Shown here: positions 1 through 8,076 of the stretch, in pieces | Layout: each line of letters opens with the position of its first letter | How positions within the stretch are numbered: the stretch's first letter is position 1 | Origin: Halomonas sp. GD1P12 | Lineage (GTDB): Bacteria > Pseudomonadota > Gammaproteobacteria > Pseudomonadales > Halomonadaceae | Reading direction: 5' to 3' | Assembly (NCBI RefSeq): GCF_025725645.1 | Contig: NZ_CP107007.1 | Span: 3,038,001-3,102,000, forward strand | Length of the DNA: 64,000 nt | The notes under the pieces: model-generated | The model's database searches: none | What the model was told of the DNA's origin: nothing | Seen by the model: only the letters and a program-made list of their open reading frames with translations | Made by a program: the position numbers and the translations under genes

Positions 1-8
1 TGGGCAAT

Positions 9-46
9 ACGCCAGCGGGGCCGCTAGCGCGATTTGGCGTTTTTTT
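9..46 (+). terminator. Rho-independent terminator of an upstream gene
   Basis: ACGCCA pairs with TGGCGT around an inner AGCGG/CCGCT hairpin, followed by a run of seven T. It probably ends a gene lying left of the window. Confidence 0.6.
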
Positions 47-88
47 GGTACTCTAGCCGGACCAATGTTTGCTTAGCGGCGATGTACA

Positions 89-421
89 ATGAAAAGAACG
101 CTTTTGCTATCCGCGCTGGCGCTTGTTGCCCTACCCGCTCACGCGGAGCTGTTCAAATGCACCGCGCGGGACGGTCACACCACCTTTCAGGACAGCCCCT
201 GCGCGAACGGGCGTTCTGAAACCGTCAATCCCAACGGCCTCAGCATCATTCAGGCGCCGCCAGTCAGCGCCCGCGCCTCGATTCAGTCCGCCTCCGTCCA
301 GCCGCCCCGCATCATTTACCTGCCCGGCGGCAGCCAGCACCAGCACTCCATTCAGCAGCGCAACGCCCGCGTCAAAGCACGTGCCCGCCTGCCGCTCAGG
401 TTTGGCCGAACACGGCCCTGA
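89..421 (+). CDS. DUF4124 domain periplasmic protein
   Basis: Small exported protein of unknown function, 110 residues. Residues 1-19 form a Sec signal peptide (MKRTLLLSALALVALPAHA). The next ~30 residues carry the DUF4124 pattern (LFKC..RDG.TTFQDSPC) with two cysteines that may form a disulfide. The rest is Pro/Gln/Ser-rich, low complexity and probably disordered, ending in basic residues. It stands alone, 24 bp from a convergent deaminase gene. DUF4124 proteins are common in gammaproteobacterial envelopes; no enzymatic role can be read from the sequence. Confidence 0.75.
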   Translation: MKRTLLLSALALVALPAHAELFKCTARDGHTTFQDSPCANGRSETVNPNGLSIIQAPPVSARASIQSASVQPPRIIYLPGGSQHQHSIQQRNARVKARARLPLRFGRTRP

Positions 422-444
422 TCTTTTGGCCACTGCATGGTCTC

Positions 445-936
445 TCAGCTTTGATGGCGATGGGTCCAGAGCCGAAACGGTGCCGTGGGATCCTCGACTT
501 TCATCTGCGTGAAAGGCAGATTCTGCTGGGCGATGGGTTTGGCGAACTCGTCATAGAACGTTTTGAGCGTCATGTAGCGCCCGCCGTCTTCGTAGTGCTC
601 GCCTTCCTGTTCGCGCGTAGCGGCAAAGTACACCTGCTCCGGCGCCGCATAGTAAAGCGCCCCAAGGCACATGGGGCACGGGTAAGCGGTAATGTAGACA
701 TCGCACCCGTTAAGGTCGGTTCTTCCCTTGGCGGCCAGCTCACGGATGGCGGTGATTTCGGCATGCGCGGTGAGATCCCCGCTTTGCGACACCTGATTGG
801 TCGCCTCATGCACGATCTCGCCGGATTCACGATCCACCACGATGCAGGCAAAGGGTTTGCCGCCCGCGTCGACGTTCTCCAGCGCCAGCTCGACGCTACG
901 CTGGATCAGGGTTTCGGGAGTAGGTGTCTGAGTCAT
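445..936 (-). CDS. Nucleoside/guanine deaminase (CDA-fold)
   Basis: Zinc-dependent deaminase of the cytidine/deoxycytidylate deaminase superfamily, closest in look to cytosolic guanine or nucleoside deaminases. The Zn-binding and proton-shuttle motif HAE (in TAHAEITAIREL) and PCPMCLGAL are both intact. I chose the ATG at 936 (MTQTPTPETL), giving 163 residues, the family size; an in-frame extension upstream looks non-coding. The C-terminal half (YEDGGRYMTLKTFYDEF) is typical of guanine-deaminase-like members. It is divergent from a second deaminase gene at 1172. The substrate (guanine versus another base or nucleoside) cannot be decided from sequence. Confidence 0.85.
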   Translation of the reverse strand: MTQTPTPETLIQRSVELALENVDAGGKPFACIVVDRESGEIVHEATNQVSQSGDLTAHAEITAIRELAAKGRTDLNGCDVYITAYPCPMCLGALYYAAPEQVYFAATREQEGEHYEDGGRYMTLKTFYDEFAKPIAQQNLPFTQMKVEDPTAPFRLWTHRHQS

Positions 937-1171
937 GAGATATTCGATTCCTTTTGATCGATGGGGTAAACGTCCTGTTCGCCACACGCCCCTCAACGCC
1001 TTGGCCACATGCGGCCAGCTACCTGGGGAGCCGCCACCGCAAGGCTCGCGGTGGCACATGAAAGATAGTCGAAATATACCGGCGCGCGGGTCGAAATCGA
1101 CACCTTCCCATCATGCCGATGCTCAGGTGCTACGCTTGGCCTAATGACCCGTTCAAACAGGAGCGCTTTCC

Positions 1172-1657
1172 ATGGATTCCACTCAGCGTTATCAGCTACT
1201 CCAGCGCGCCGTCGCTCTCGCCGAGCAGGCCCTGGAGGCCGGCGACGAGCCCTTCGGCTCGGTGCTCGCCGATGCGCAAGGCGTTGTACTGCGTGAGGCC
1301 CGAAATCGCATCAACAGTGGCGATGCCACCCAGCACCCGGAGTTCGAACTGGCCCGCTGGGCCGCGCAGCACTTGAGCGAGCGCGAACGACATGGGGCCA
1401 CCGTGTTCACCTCCGGCGAGCACTGCCCCATGTGCGCCGCCGCCCACGCCTGGGCCGGCCTTGGCCCCATCGTCTACGCCAGCTCTTCCAAACAGCTTGC
1501 TGCTTGGCACAAAGAGTGGGAACTCGAAAGTCCGCCAGTGGCGCCGCTGACCATCGAGCAAGTAGCGCCGAAGGTGCCGGTCAGCGGGCCGGATGAGGCG
1601 CTGGCTCGGGCGGTTTATGAGCTGCACTGTCGGTATCGTGGTGCTCGAAGTGCATGA
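1172..1657 (+). CDS. CDA-fold nucleoside deaminase family protein
   Basis: 161 residues with a cytidine-deaminase-like fold. The second zinc motif is clear (HCPMCAAAH). The first motif reads HPE (QHPEFELARWAA) instead of the usual HAE, but keeps the zinc His and the catalytic Glu, so an active enzyme is plausible. The N-terminal pattern EPFGSVLAD..G matches the substrate loop of the family. The ATG at 1172 follows an AGGAG-like site (ACAGGAGCG). It is divergent from the deaminase at 445-936, so the pair may share regulation. It differs enough from that neighbour that recent duplication is unlikely. Substrate unknown. Confidence 0.75.
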   Translation: MDSTQRYQLLQRAVALAEQALEAGDEPFGSVLADAQGVVLREARNRINSGDATQHPEFELARWAAQHLSERERHGATVFTSGEHCPMCAAAHAWAGLGPIVYASSSKQLAAWHKEWELESPPVAPLTIEQVAPKVPVSGPDEALARAVYELHCRYRGARSA

Positions 1658-1700
1658 TCTGGTTGGCGAGGAATCACATCAGCATTCGGATCAAATAGGG

Positions 1701-2267
1701 CTAGCGGCTGCTGTGAACCTTGATCTTTCGGGAACGATAATCCAGCCACATTCTTTTTAATTCGACGCCCGCGTCAGCGCATACTGACTCGAGGATTCTA
1801 TCCCTTCTCTGCCGATCCGGCCGTTCATGGCTTGGGTCGTCCAGCTCCATGACATACAGGATGCTGAAATCTTCCTTGCTGCAGATCACATAGTCGAAAT
1901 GCCATTGAGAGATCTGTCTGAATAAGGCCAGGTACGCGCTACTTTTGGACCGATACTTTTTGGAATTGGGCTCTATGACGTCGACCACTCGAACCTGAGC
2001 GAAAATGTAACACTCTTCCCCATAGGTACTGACCAGCACCCTGTATACGTCCTGCTCACTGGGCGACATTAAGGCGCCTTTCTTGTGATAGGCTCCGCCT
2101 TTTTTCAAGAGCGCTTGTGACCTTGACGTTTTCCTGTCAGAAATGGAGCCGGTTCTTTTGGATGACAGGCCAGCCAGTATTAGTTTCATCAAGACGACGA
2201 AAACAAAAATAGCGGGTATCCATAGTACCGCTGGCCATAACAACGCAGTGGCATTCACGAAATCCAT
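1701..2267 (-). CDS. DUF2726 protein with N-terminal TM anchor
   Basis: 188 residues. Residues ~10-33 form one hydrophobic helix, followed by a basic linker and then a DUF2726-type domain from about residue 65: LMSPSEQDVYRVL, then QVRVVDVIEP, then WHFDYVICSKEDFSILYVMELDDPSH..RQ.RD. This family has a restriction-endonuclease-like core; the D..V.ELDD pattern and the following R.RRD fit. The actual substrate is unknown. The start at 2267 has a good ribosome site (AGAGGTG) eight bases upstream. It is the last intact host gene before the prophage. The surrounding sequence is AT-richer than the neighbouring host genes. Confidence 0.75.
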   Translation of the reverse strand: MDFVNATALLWPAVLWIPAIFVFVVLMKLILAGLSSKRTGSISDRKTSRSQALLKKGGAYHKKGALMSPSEQDVYRVLVSTYGEECYIFAQVRVVDVIEPNSKKYRSKSSAYLALFRQISQWHFDYVICSKEDFSILYVMELDDPSHERPDRQRRDRILESVCADAGVELKRMWLDYRSRKIKVHSSR

Positions 2268-2540
2268 TCACACCTCTTTTTATTATGTCGTTCTGTATAG
2301 CCTCGGTTTCAGTACTGATAGCTGGAAGTCCGCCATATGTAACCGTAGAGCGATTGTAAGGTTTTCAAGAGTAGCTCGCCCTGCTCACGCTACTCGAACC
2401 GCAAATTTTCTGGCAAATCGAACTCAAGCCAATCTTTATACGCAGGGGAGCTGGCAGAGGTAACCTTTGACTGTCACCATCGGAAAACGGCGTCTGATAA
2501 TCACCAGGAAATTAGCGATATGAAGAGAAATCCACATACG
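2268..2540. other. Intergenic region left of attL
   Basis: AT-rich stretch between the DUF2726 gene and the tRNA-Thr terminator. I see no convincing gene, RNA or repeat. A 106-residue reading frame at 2143-2463 runs antisense over the DUF2726 start and looks spurious. Confidence 0.5.
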
Positions 2541-2568
2541 AAAAAGCCGCCCCAAAGGGCGGCTTTTT
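2541..2568. terminator. tRNA-Thr terminator, host copy at attL
   Basis: GCCGCCC/GGGCGGC hairpin with a T run on both strands, so bidirectional. It is the original terminator of the tRNA-Thr gene, now separated from it by the prophage. A near-identical hairpin lies next to attR (41658-41682). Confidence 0.8.
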
Positions 2569-2650
2569 CATGTTCTGTAACGCTTTGCTTTATAACCATT
2601 TTAAATGGTGCCGACACCAGGAGTCGAACCCGGGACCTACTGATTACAAG
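2568..2650. repeat. attL: 83-bp attachment core
   Basis: Identical base for base to 41685-41767. It covers the 3' 45 nt of tRNA-Thr(TGT) plus 38 bp of downstream flank. Identity stops abruptly at the anticodon-arm side: the next base is g here and t at attR. The two hairpins just outside the core are also nearly alike. This marks the left prophage boundary. Confidence 0.95.
2606..2650 (-). pseudogene. tRNA-Thr 3' fragment left by prophage insertion
   Basis: Minus-strand 3' part of the tRNA: the 3' side of the anticodon loop and stem, variable loop, T arm, acceptor strand and CCA. The 5' half is missing because phage DNA starts at 2651. It is not expressed as a functional tRNA. Confidence 0.92.
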
Positions 2651-3176
2651 GTAACTATTTTTAATAATTAAAACACGATCTTATCAAAAATAAATATATG
2701 GAAAACTTCAATTCTTGCGCTAACTAAATCAATCCCTTATGAAATCTCACTATGTACCAATGGTTTTACGGAAACCTGAAGAATCCGCCCTGTAACCCCA
2801 TCCTTCAGATGCTCGCCAAGCCCTACCTCAAACCACAAAACCAATCCCCGCAAAAAATGCATAAATGCGCATGAAAACGCATAAAAAATCGCTCCTTTAA
2901 AACGGCCATTCCGCCCAGCAGCGGCGCGGCCCGAGCCCCTGCCGCAATAGTGCATAAAAACCACTACATTTAGCGCGCGGGCGGGGCGGGGTGCCGATGG
3001 CGCGGCGCGGGTCGTCGCCGTTGGTGGGTAGGTGGGCCGTAGGGCGTGCGTGCGGCGCGTTCGCGGATCGTTCGAGGTCGGGGCGCGGCCAGGATAGCGG
3101 CGCTCTAAACGAACGAGAGAGCGAATACAAAGGTTAGTACAACTCATTCAAAAACAGGCTTTGTTCAAGTGCGCAC
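2651..3176. other. attL-Q intergenic region, probable cos site
   Basis: No convincing gene in about 525 bp. In P2 relatives cos adjoins Q, so it should lie here. A G-rich core at 2976-2998 (CGCGGGCGGGGCGGGGTGC) resembles the G-rich P2-type cohesive-end sequence. It sits beside an A-rich stretch with four GCATAAA/GCATGAAA-type words at 2859-2958. Minus-strand frames of 136 and 77 codons across this region show compositional bias only and no recognisable domain. Confidence 0.4.
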
Positions 3177-3200
3177 AAAAAAGCCGCCCGGGCGGGCGGC
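3177..3200 (-). terminator. Terminator of the P-Q operon
   Basis: On the minus strand GCCGCCC-loop-GGGCGGC is followed by six T. It lies 19 bp after the Q stop codon. Confidence 0.8.
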
Positions 3201-3218
3201 TTCGGTTATCAGGCGGGG

Positions 3219-4280
3219 TCAGTCGGCATCGGGGTCATCTAGTTGGTACGGCTCAAACCTCATGACCTCCTGCCCAATGTGATCGTTGACCTCCTTGAGG
3301 ATTGCTTGGATGGGCTCGAGCTCGTTGGCTACGAACACCTGTGCTGCCTCCCTTGGCGTCCCAAATCCGCCAGTATTCTGGGGAATGATCCCCATGAGCT
3401 GGGGAGGTATGCGGTGTCCAGCCAGCTGGTCATCGCGGGTAATGTTCTTGATCGCCGCGAACTCGTCTTTCGCTGCCACCTCGCTCACCGGAATGATCTG
3501 CACACCGTCCTTTTTACCCCGCGGCGAGTAGAGGAACAGGTTTCGGAAGTTGCCCGGTCCTTTGCTCTGCTTCAGCGCCTTGCGCATGTCGTCGATGTCT
3601 TTCTGATCGTGCGCCGGGTCGTTAACGTACATGATAAACCCGGCGTGCGAGCCATTCAGATAATAGCGCCGACGAAACAGCGTCGCGGATTCGTTGAGCC
3701 AAGCGCTTTGTAGGCTGCCCAAATAATCCGGCACCCCGTAAATTGTTTGATCAATGTCGGGCTCGAGCAGGTGGATCGTGCGGCCGGCGGGTAACTCGAT
3801 CCGCTCCATGTAGTTTGGGTGCCACCAGTAGCGGTCGTTGTCACCACGGCGCATGTACTTAGCGCTGCGATGCTGTAGGCCCAGCGTGCGCCCCAGCCGC
3901 CCCCGCACTTCTTCCAGGTACCCATTTCCGAACACCAGGTAGTCAAGGGCCAACGCCGCGAAGTTCCTCCGGTTGAGAAGCGGGTGCGGTATGAACGTCT
4001 TGAGCAGAATGTTCCTTTTGACCTGCAGCGCGCTGCCGTGGTGCGCAGTCGCCCGGTAGCTCTTTGCCAAGATGCTCAACGGAACAGGCGGCTCGTACCA
4101 TTCGTCCGGCGTTAGCCAAACCCCCTCATACCACACGTCGTGCATCGACGTGACCGGCTCCGGATCGCCGAAGGTAAACGCCTCCATTCGCCCGCTATCG
4201 TTGGCCACCGCCGGGACGGCGGCTTCGGGTTCATACGCATATACCCGGTGGCGAGGTTTCGCCGCGGTCTCAGTCGTCAT
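3219..4280 (-). CDS. Q: Phage portal protein (P2 gpQ family)
   Basis: Portal subunit forming the DNA channel at the capsid vertex, PBSX/P2 gpQ type. The chosen start is MTTETAAKPR at 4280, giving 353 residues (P2 gpQ is about 344). Its ATG overlaps the terminase stop (ATGACGACTGA), which indicates translational coupling. Family features include PPVPLSILAKSYRA..HHGSALQVKRNIL, the LDYLVFGNGYLE helix, the WHPNYMERIEL strand, and a C-terminal AAIKNITRDDQLAGHRIPPQLMG segment with G-F-G-T-P-R-E-A-A. It is the second gene of the leftward P-Q operon and is followed by a strong terminator. Confidence 0.93.
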   Translation of the reverse strand: MTTETAAKPRHRVYAYEPEAAVPAVANDSGRMEAFTFGDPEPVTSMHDVWYEGVWLTPDEWYEPPVPLSILAKSYRATAHHGSALQVKRNILLKTFIPHPLLNRRNFAALALDYLVFGNGYLEEVRGRLGRTLGLQHRSAKYMRRGDNDRYWWHPNYMERIELPAGRTIHLLEPDIDQTIYGVPDYLGSLQSAWLNESATLFRRRYYLNGSHAGFIMYVNDPAHDQKDIDDMRKALKQSKGPGNFRNLFLYSPRGKKDGVQIIPVSEVAAKDEFAAIKNITRDDQLAGHRIPPQLMGIIPQNTGGFGTPREAAQVFVANELEPIQAILKEVNDHIGQEVMRFEPYQLDDPDAD

Positions 4281-6069
4281 CGTCGGAAAACTCCATGATG
4301 GATTTGCCGGCACCCTCGGTCGTGGGGCCGTCGATCGGTTCGAAGTGAAGCGCGTGCATCGTCGCCCACGCCAAATCGGCGTGCCCGGTCGCTTGGCTGC
4401 GCCCGGACACATAAGTGAATTGCCGGCCTGAGCCGGTGAGCTCTTTCTTAATCGCCATGAACGACGCGGCCAGATCCGACCAGCCCGCGTCGAACTCTAG
4501 CCGGTCTTTCCGCATGATCTGCTGGGCCTGCAGCACCATGCTGGTTTTCAGCGCGACGTCGTACCGGTACCGAACCAGCGTCGGGAACCACTTCTCGACG
4601 TACTCCGCCACGGCGCCACCGATGCCGGTAGTATCGATGCCAATATGCCCAATGTTGTATGTGTCGCGGAACGCCTCGATAAACTCGGCTTGCTTCTCGT
4701 AGTCCTGCCCTTTCAACCGGTGCCGCTCGAGCACCCGATGCTTTTCCTCGCTCGATCGCGCCGGCAAAAGCACCACCAGCCCCGCACCGTCGCCGTCCTC
4801 GCTAGTACCGGTCGGGTCGTAACCAATCCACACCTCGCGATCACCCACCGGGCGCGGCGCGAACGGCCGGTAGTCGTCCCAAACCTCCCACGAATCAACC
4901 ATGCACGCCTTCATGACGGCGAGCGGGAACGCGCTCTGGCTGTCATCGACAAACCCACACATCAGAAGGTTGTCGAATTCCTCCGGCGAGTACTCCAGGC
5001 GCAGCTGCTCGAGGTCGAACAGGTCACAGCCGCCCTCCATCGCATCCAGTACCGTGACGATCTGCCGCCAGTGGCCGTCCGGGCAAAGCCGCCCGTTTTT
5101 CAGCGCCTCATGAGAAACATCGAACTCGGCGCGCTCGCTCTTCTTGCGCCGCTTGTTGAACAGGTCGCCGTTCCAGAACGGGTAGCCCTCATGGCCAACA
5201 CTCGACGGCGTTGAAAAATACGTCTGCCGCCACTTCTTGTGCATCGCCATGCCGGACGTGACTTTCCGAAACTCGGCAAAGCGATGAATCCAGAAGTACT
5301 CGTCGAGGTACACGTCGCCGTGATAGCCCTGGGCGGTTTTGCTGTTGGTACCCAGGAAGTGCAGCTCGGCGCCGTTATCCAGCACGATCGGGTCGCCCTT
5401 GAGCTCGACGTCGCACGTCTCTTTAACGAACTGAACGATGTAGTTCCGAAAGATGTGGGCCTGGGCGCGGCTGGCAGAAAGGAAAATCTTATTCCGCCCG
5501 TTCTTGAACGCATCAACGATGGCCTCGCGGGCGAAATACCACGTCGCGCCGATCTGGCGGCTCTTGAGGATGTTGCGGATGCGGTGTTTCTGACCCGCTT
5601 CGTGCCAAACCGCTTGGTACTCGAAGAGCGAATCGAGAAACGCCGCTTCCAGCGCCTCGATCTGCTCGTCATCCAACGCGTTACGGCGCGGCTTCTTCTT
5701 CGGCCCCGCGTTACGCGCCTCGATGTTCGGGTTGAGATCGGCTTCATTGCCGGTCTCGTCGTATTTGCGGACCCTCGCCAGGCGCTCCATTTGCCGGCCG
5801 AGAAGGTCGATTTCCTTATAGTCGACCGGCTCTTTTTTCTGCTTGGATACCAGCTGAACCAGCCGCGCCTCGATCGTGTACTCCACGCGCTCGGTCGGCG
5901 TCTTGTCCTCCCACCGGTCGCGTGCTTTCCACGAATGAACCGTGGCCGGCTTCTCGCCGATATGCTCAGCAATACGCACGACTCGCCACCCTTGCCAGTA
6001 GAGATGGCGGGCCGTCATGCGCGGCGATTCGTCGGTGCTCATAATTGGGGTGGGGGCGGCTGTTGTCAT
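4270..6069 (-). CDS. P: Terminase large subunit, ATPase/nuclease (P2 gpP)
   Basis: Packaging motor and cos-cutting enzyme. From the ATG at 6069 it has 599 residues (P2 gpP is about 590). Residues ~20-55 form an HTH-like segment (LYWQGWRVVRIAEHIG..PATVHSWKARDRW). A Walker A-like ATPase motif lies near residues 169-177 (KSRQIGATW) and Walker B near 252-257 (DVYLDE). The C-terminal nuclease carries IGYDPTGTSEDGDG and IGIDTTGIGGAV acidic residues. Another possible start is the ATG at 6042 (MSTDESPR), closer to the P2 N-terminus; neither has a clear ribosome site. It faces O across a shared late-promoter element. Confidence 0.93.
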   Translation of the reverse strand: MTTAAPTPIMSTDESPRMTARHLYWQGWRVVRIAEHIGEKPATVHSWKARDRWEDKTPTERVEYTIEARLVQLVSKQKKEPVDYKEIDLLGRQMERLARVRKYDETGNEADLNPNIEARNAGPKKKPRRNALDDEQIEALEAAFLDSLFEYQAVWHEAGQKHRIRNILKSRQIGATWYFAREAIVDAFKNGRNKIFLSASRAQAHIFRNYIVQFVKETCDVELKGDPIVLDNGAELHFLGTNSKTAQGYHGDVYLDEYFWIHRFAEFRKVTSGMAMHKKWRQTYFSTPSSVGHEGYPFWNGDLFNKRRKKSERAEFDVSHEALKNGRLCPDGHWRQIVTVLDAMEGGCDLFDLEQLRLEYSPEEFDNLLMCGFVDDSQSAFPLAVMKACMVDSWEVWDDYRPFAPRPVGDREVWIGYDPTGTSEDGDGAGLVVLLPARSSEEKHRVLERHRLKGQDYEKQAEFIEAFRDTYNIGHIGIDTTGIGGAVAEYVEKWFPTLVRYRYDVALKTSMVLQAQQIMRKDRLEFDAGWSDLAASFMAIKKELTGSGRQFTYVSGRSQATGHADLAWATMHALHFEPIDGPTTEGAGKSIMEFSDDDD

Positions 6070-6075
6070 GCCGCC

Positions 6076-6175
6076 AGCGTACCCGCCGCGCGCGACACGC
6101 ACGCCCGCCCCTATTTGTCATGCCACGCTCGCACAACGCCCGCCCGTTGAGACTATCGCGCTACACGCGGAACCT
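6076..6175. promoter_or_regulatory. Divergent late promoters P_P and P_O with Ogr-type site
   Basis: A 30-bp element at 6115-6144 has TTGTC, N13, then CACAACGCCCGCC; the dyad TGT-N14-ACA is centred at 6125.5. The same element occurs ahead of V and FI. On the plus strand the hexamer GAACCT (6170-6175) is 47 bp from the dyad centre. On the minus strand TACGCT (6081-6076) is the same distance away. Both keep A at position 2 and T at position 6 of a -10 box. P2 late promoters have the Ogr site near -55, so one dyad may serve both operons. Confidence 0.72.
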
Positions 6176-6213
6176 GAGCGCTATTGACCGCCACCCCGCT
6201 CAGGAAGCCCCAC

Positions 6214-7023
6214 ATGCCCAAGTTTTTCCGCGTCGCAACCGAAGGCGCAACCACCGACGAACGCAAGATCCAGCGCGACTGGATCACCCAGATGGCCGCC
6301 AACTACGACCCCAAGAAATACGGCGCACGCGTCTGGATGGAACACATTCGCGGCCTGACGGCAGATAGCGCCTTCAATGCCTTAGGCGATGTGCGGTCGG
6401 TCGAGGCCCGCGAGGTGGAAGACGGCAAGCTGGCACTCTTCGCTGAGATCGACCCCACCGACGAACTCAAGGCAATGAACAAGCGCCGCCAGAAGATCTA
6501 CAGCTCCATCGAAGTGAACCCGAGCTTCGGCGATACCGGTGAAGCGTATCTCGAGGGGCTGGCCGTCACGGACTCCCCTGCCTCGCTCGGTACCGAGATG
6601 CTTGCGTTCAGCCGTGACAAGGGCGCCGCCTCGCCACTGGCCGCTCGCAAGCAACACGCCGAAAACCTGTTCACAGAAGCCGTCGAGGTCGACCTCGACT
6701 TCACCGAAGAGGAGACCCCCAAGCCCGGCATCGGCGAGTTCGTCAAAAACCTGTTCAGCCGCCAGGACGCCAAAACCACCAGGGGTTTCGAAGCCTTCGG
6801 CGCCGACATCAAGGGTGCGTTCGAAGAGTTCGCCAAGCGGCACGACGCTCTGAATGCAGACCTCGAAAACCGCCCCACCGCCGAAGCGTTCAGCCAGCTG
6901 AAAGCCGACCACACCGCGCTGCAAAAACGCTTCGATGAGCTTTTCACCAAGCTTGACAACACACCGGATACCCCGCCGCGCACACCCGCGACCGGTGGCA
7001 CCGCCGAACTCACCGACTGCTAA
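6214..7023 (+). CDS. O: Capsid scaffold/protease (P2 gpO)
   Basis: Internal scaffold and self-cleaving protease that matures the capsid. The start is ATG 6214 (MPKFFRVATEG) after an AGGAAG site, giving 269 residues. The P2 catalytic triad aligns with D15 (TTDERK), H44 (WMEHIRG) and S98 (YSSIEVNP). The diagnostic LEGLAVTDSPASLGTEML follows. Residues ~190-255 are helical, as in the P2 scaffold domain. The end (ATGG..ELTDC) resembles that of P2 gpO. It is the first gene of the rightward head operon, with the predicted promoter about 40 bp upstream. Confidence 0.93.
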   Translation: MPKFFRVATEGATTDERKIQRDWITQMAANYDPKKYGARVWMEHIRGLTADSAFNALGDVRSVEAREVEDGKLALFAEIDPTDELKAMNKRRQKIYSSIEVNPSFGDTGEAYLEGLAVTDSPASLGTEMLAFSRDKGAASPLAARKQHAENLFTEAVEVDLDFTEEETPKPGIGEFVKNLFSRQDAKTTRGFEAFGADIKGAFEEFAKRHDALNADLENRPTAEAFSQLKADHTALQKRFDELFTKLDNTPDTPPRTPATGGTAELTDC

Positions 7024-7071
7024 CGCGCGCCGCCCGCTCGCCGCCACCGTCCAACACTCAAGGGAACATCA

Positions 7072-8076
7072 ATGCGCAACGATACACGCCAAAAACTCAA
7101 CCAGTTCAAGGCCCAGCTCGCCAAGCTGAACGGCGTCGAAAACACCAGCGAACAGTTCAACGTCACGCCCAGCGTCCAGCAGACGCTCGAAACCCGCATG
7201 CAGGAATCAAGCGAGTTTCTCAGCCAGATCAACATGATCGGCGTCGACGAGATCAAGGGCCAAAAGGTCGGCCTCGGCGTCTCCGGCCCCATCGCCTCGC
7301 GTACCAACGTCGAGCAGAAGGAACGCCAAACCCGCGACGTCGCCGAGCTGAGCGCCGAGAACTACGAGTGCGTCAGCACCGAGTTCGACACCCACATCCG
7401 CTGGGCGCAGCTCGACGCCTGGTCGCGCTTTCCGGACTTCCAGGCGCGCCTGCGCAACGCAATCCTCCGCCGCCAGGCCCTCGACCGAATCATGATCGGC
7501 TTCAACGGCGAGCGCGCCGCGATCGAGACCGACCGCGCCGCCAACCCGATGCTCGAGGACGTCAACAAGGGCTGGCTCCAGAAATACCGCGACCACGCCG
7601 CCGCCCGTGTGCTGAAAGGCGTCACAGTCGGCGCCGGTGGCGACTACGCCAACCTCGATGCCCTGGTGTTCGACGCCGTCAACGAGATGATCGACCCTTG
7701 GTACCGCGAAGACACCCAGCTCGTCGCGATCATGGGCCGAAAAATGTTGGCGGATAAGTATTTCCCGCTGATCCAGCAGCACGCAGAAACCCCAACCGAA
7801 GCCCGCGCGATGGACCTGATGATCAGCCAGAAGCGCGTCGGCGGCTTGCAAGCGGTGCGCGCCCCGTTCGTGCCCGACGGTGCCGTGATGATCACCTCGC
7901 TCGCCAACCTGTCGCTCTACTGGCAGCTCGGCAGCCGCCGCCGCTACGTGATCGACAACCCCAAGCGCAACCGCATCGAGAACTATGAAAGCTCGAACGA
8001 CGACTACGTCGTCGAAGACTACGGCTTCGGCTGCCTGGTCGAAGGCATCAGCGAAGCAGGTCAGGAGGGCGCGTAA
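7072..8076 (+). CDS. N: Major capsid protein precursor (P2 gpN)
   Basis: 334 residues (P2 gpN is 357). Recognisable family segments are the N-terminal FKAQLAKLNGVEN..EQFNV.PSVQQTLE, SSEFLSQINMIGVDEIKGQKVGLGVSGPIASRT, DTHIRWAQLDAWS and the C-terminal RRRYVIDNPKRNRIENYESSND.YVVEDYG. The N-terminal ~30 residues correspond to the part removed by gpO in P2. The ribosome site is AAGGGAAC. The stop overlaps the start of M (TAATG). HK97-like fold by family. Confidence 0.95.
   Translation: MRNDTRQKLNQFKAQLAKLNGVENTSEQFNVTPSVQQTLETRMQESSEFLSQINMIGVDEIKGQKVGLGVSGPIASRTNVEQKERQTRDVAELSAENYECVSTEFDTHIRWAQLDAWSRFPDFQARLRNAILRRQALDRIMIGFNGERAAIETDRAANPMLEDVNKGWLQKYRDHAAARVLKGVTVGAGGDYANLDALVFDAVNEMIDPWYREDTQLVAIMGRKMLADKYFPLIQQHAETPTEARAMDLMISQKRVGGLQAVRAPFVPDGAVMITSLANLSLYWQLGSRRRYVIDNPKRNRIENYESSNDDYVVEDYGFGCLVEGISEAGQEGA

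Noticed and set aside
2737..3147. 136-codon minus-strand frame between attL and Q
   Set aside because: Composition-driven frame over the GC-rich cos candidate; no domain, no ribosome site, low-complexity Arg/Pro/Thr sequence.
5100..5972. 290-codon minus-strand frame inside terminase P
   Set aside because: Out-of-frame shadow of the P gene with Arg/Ser-rich low-complexity translation.
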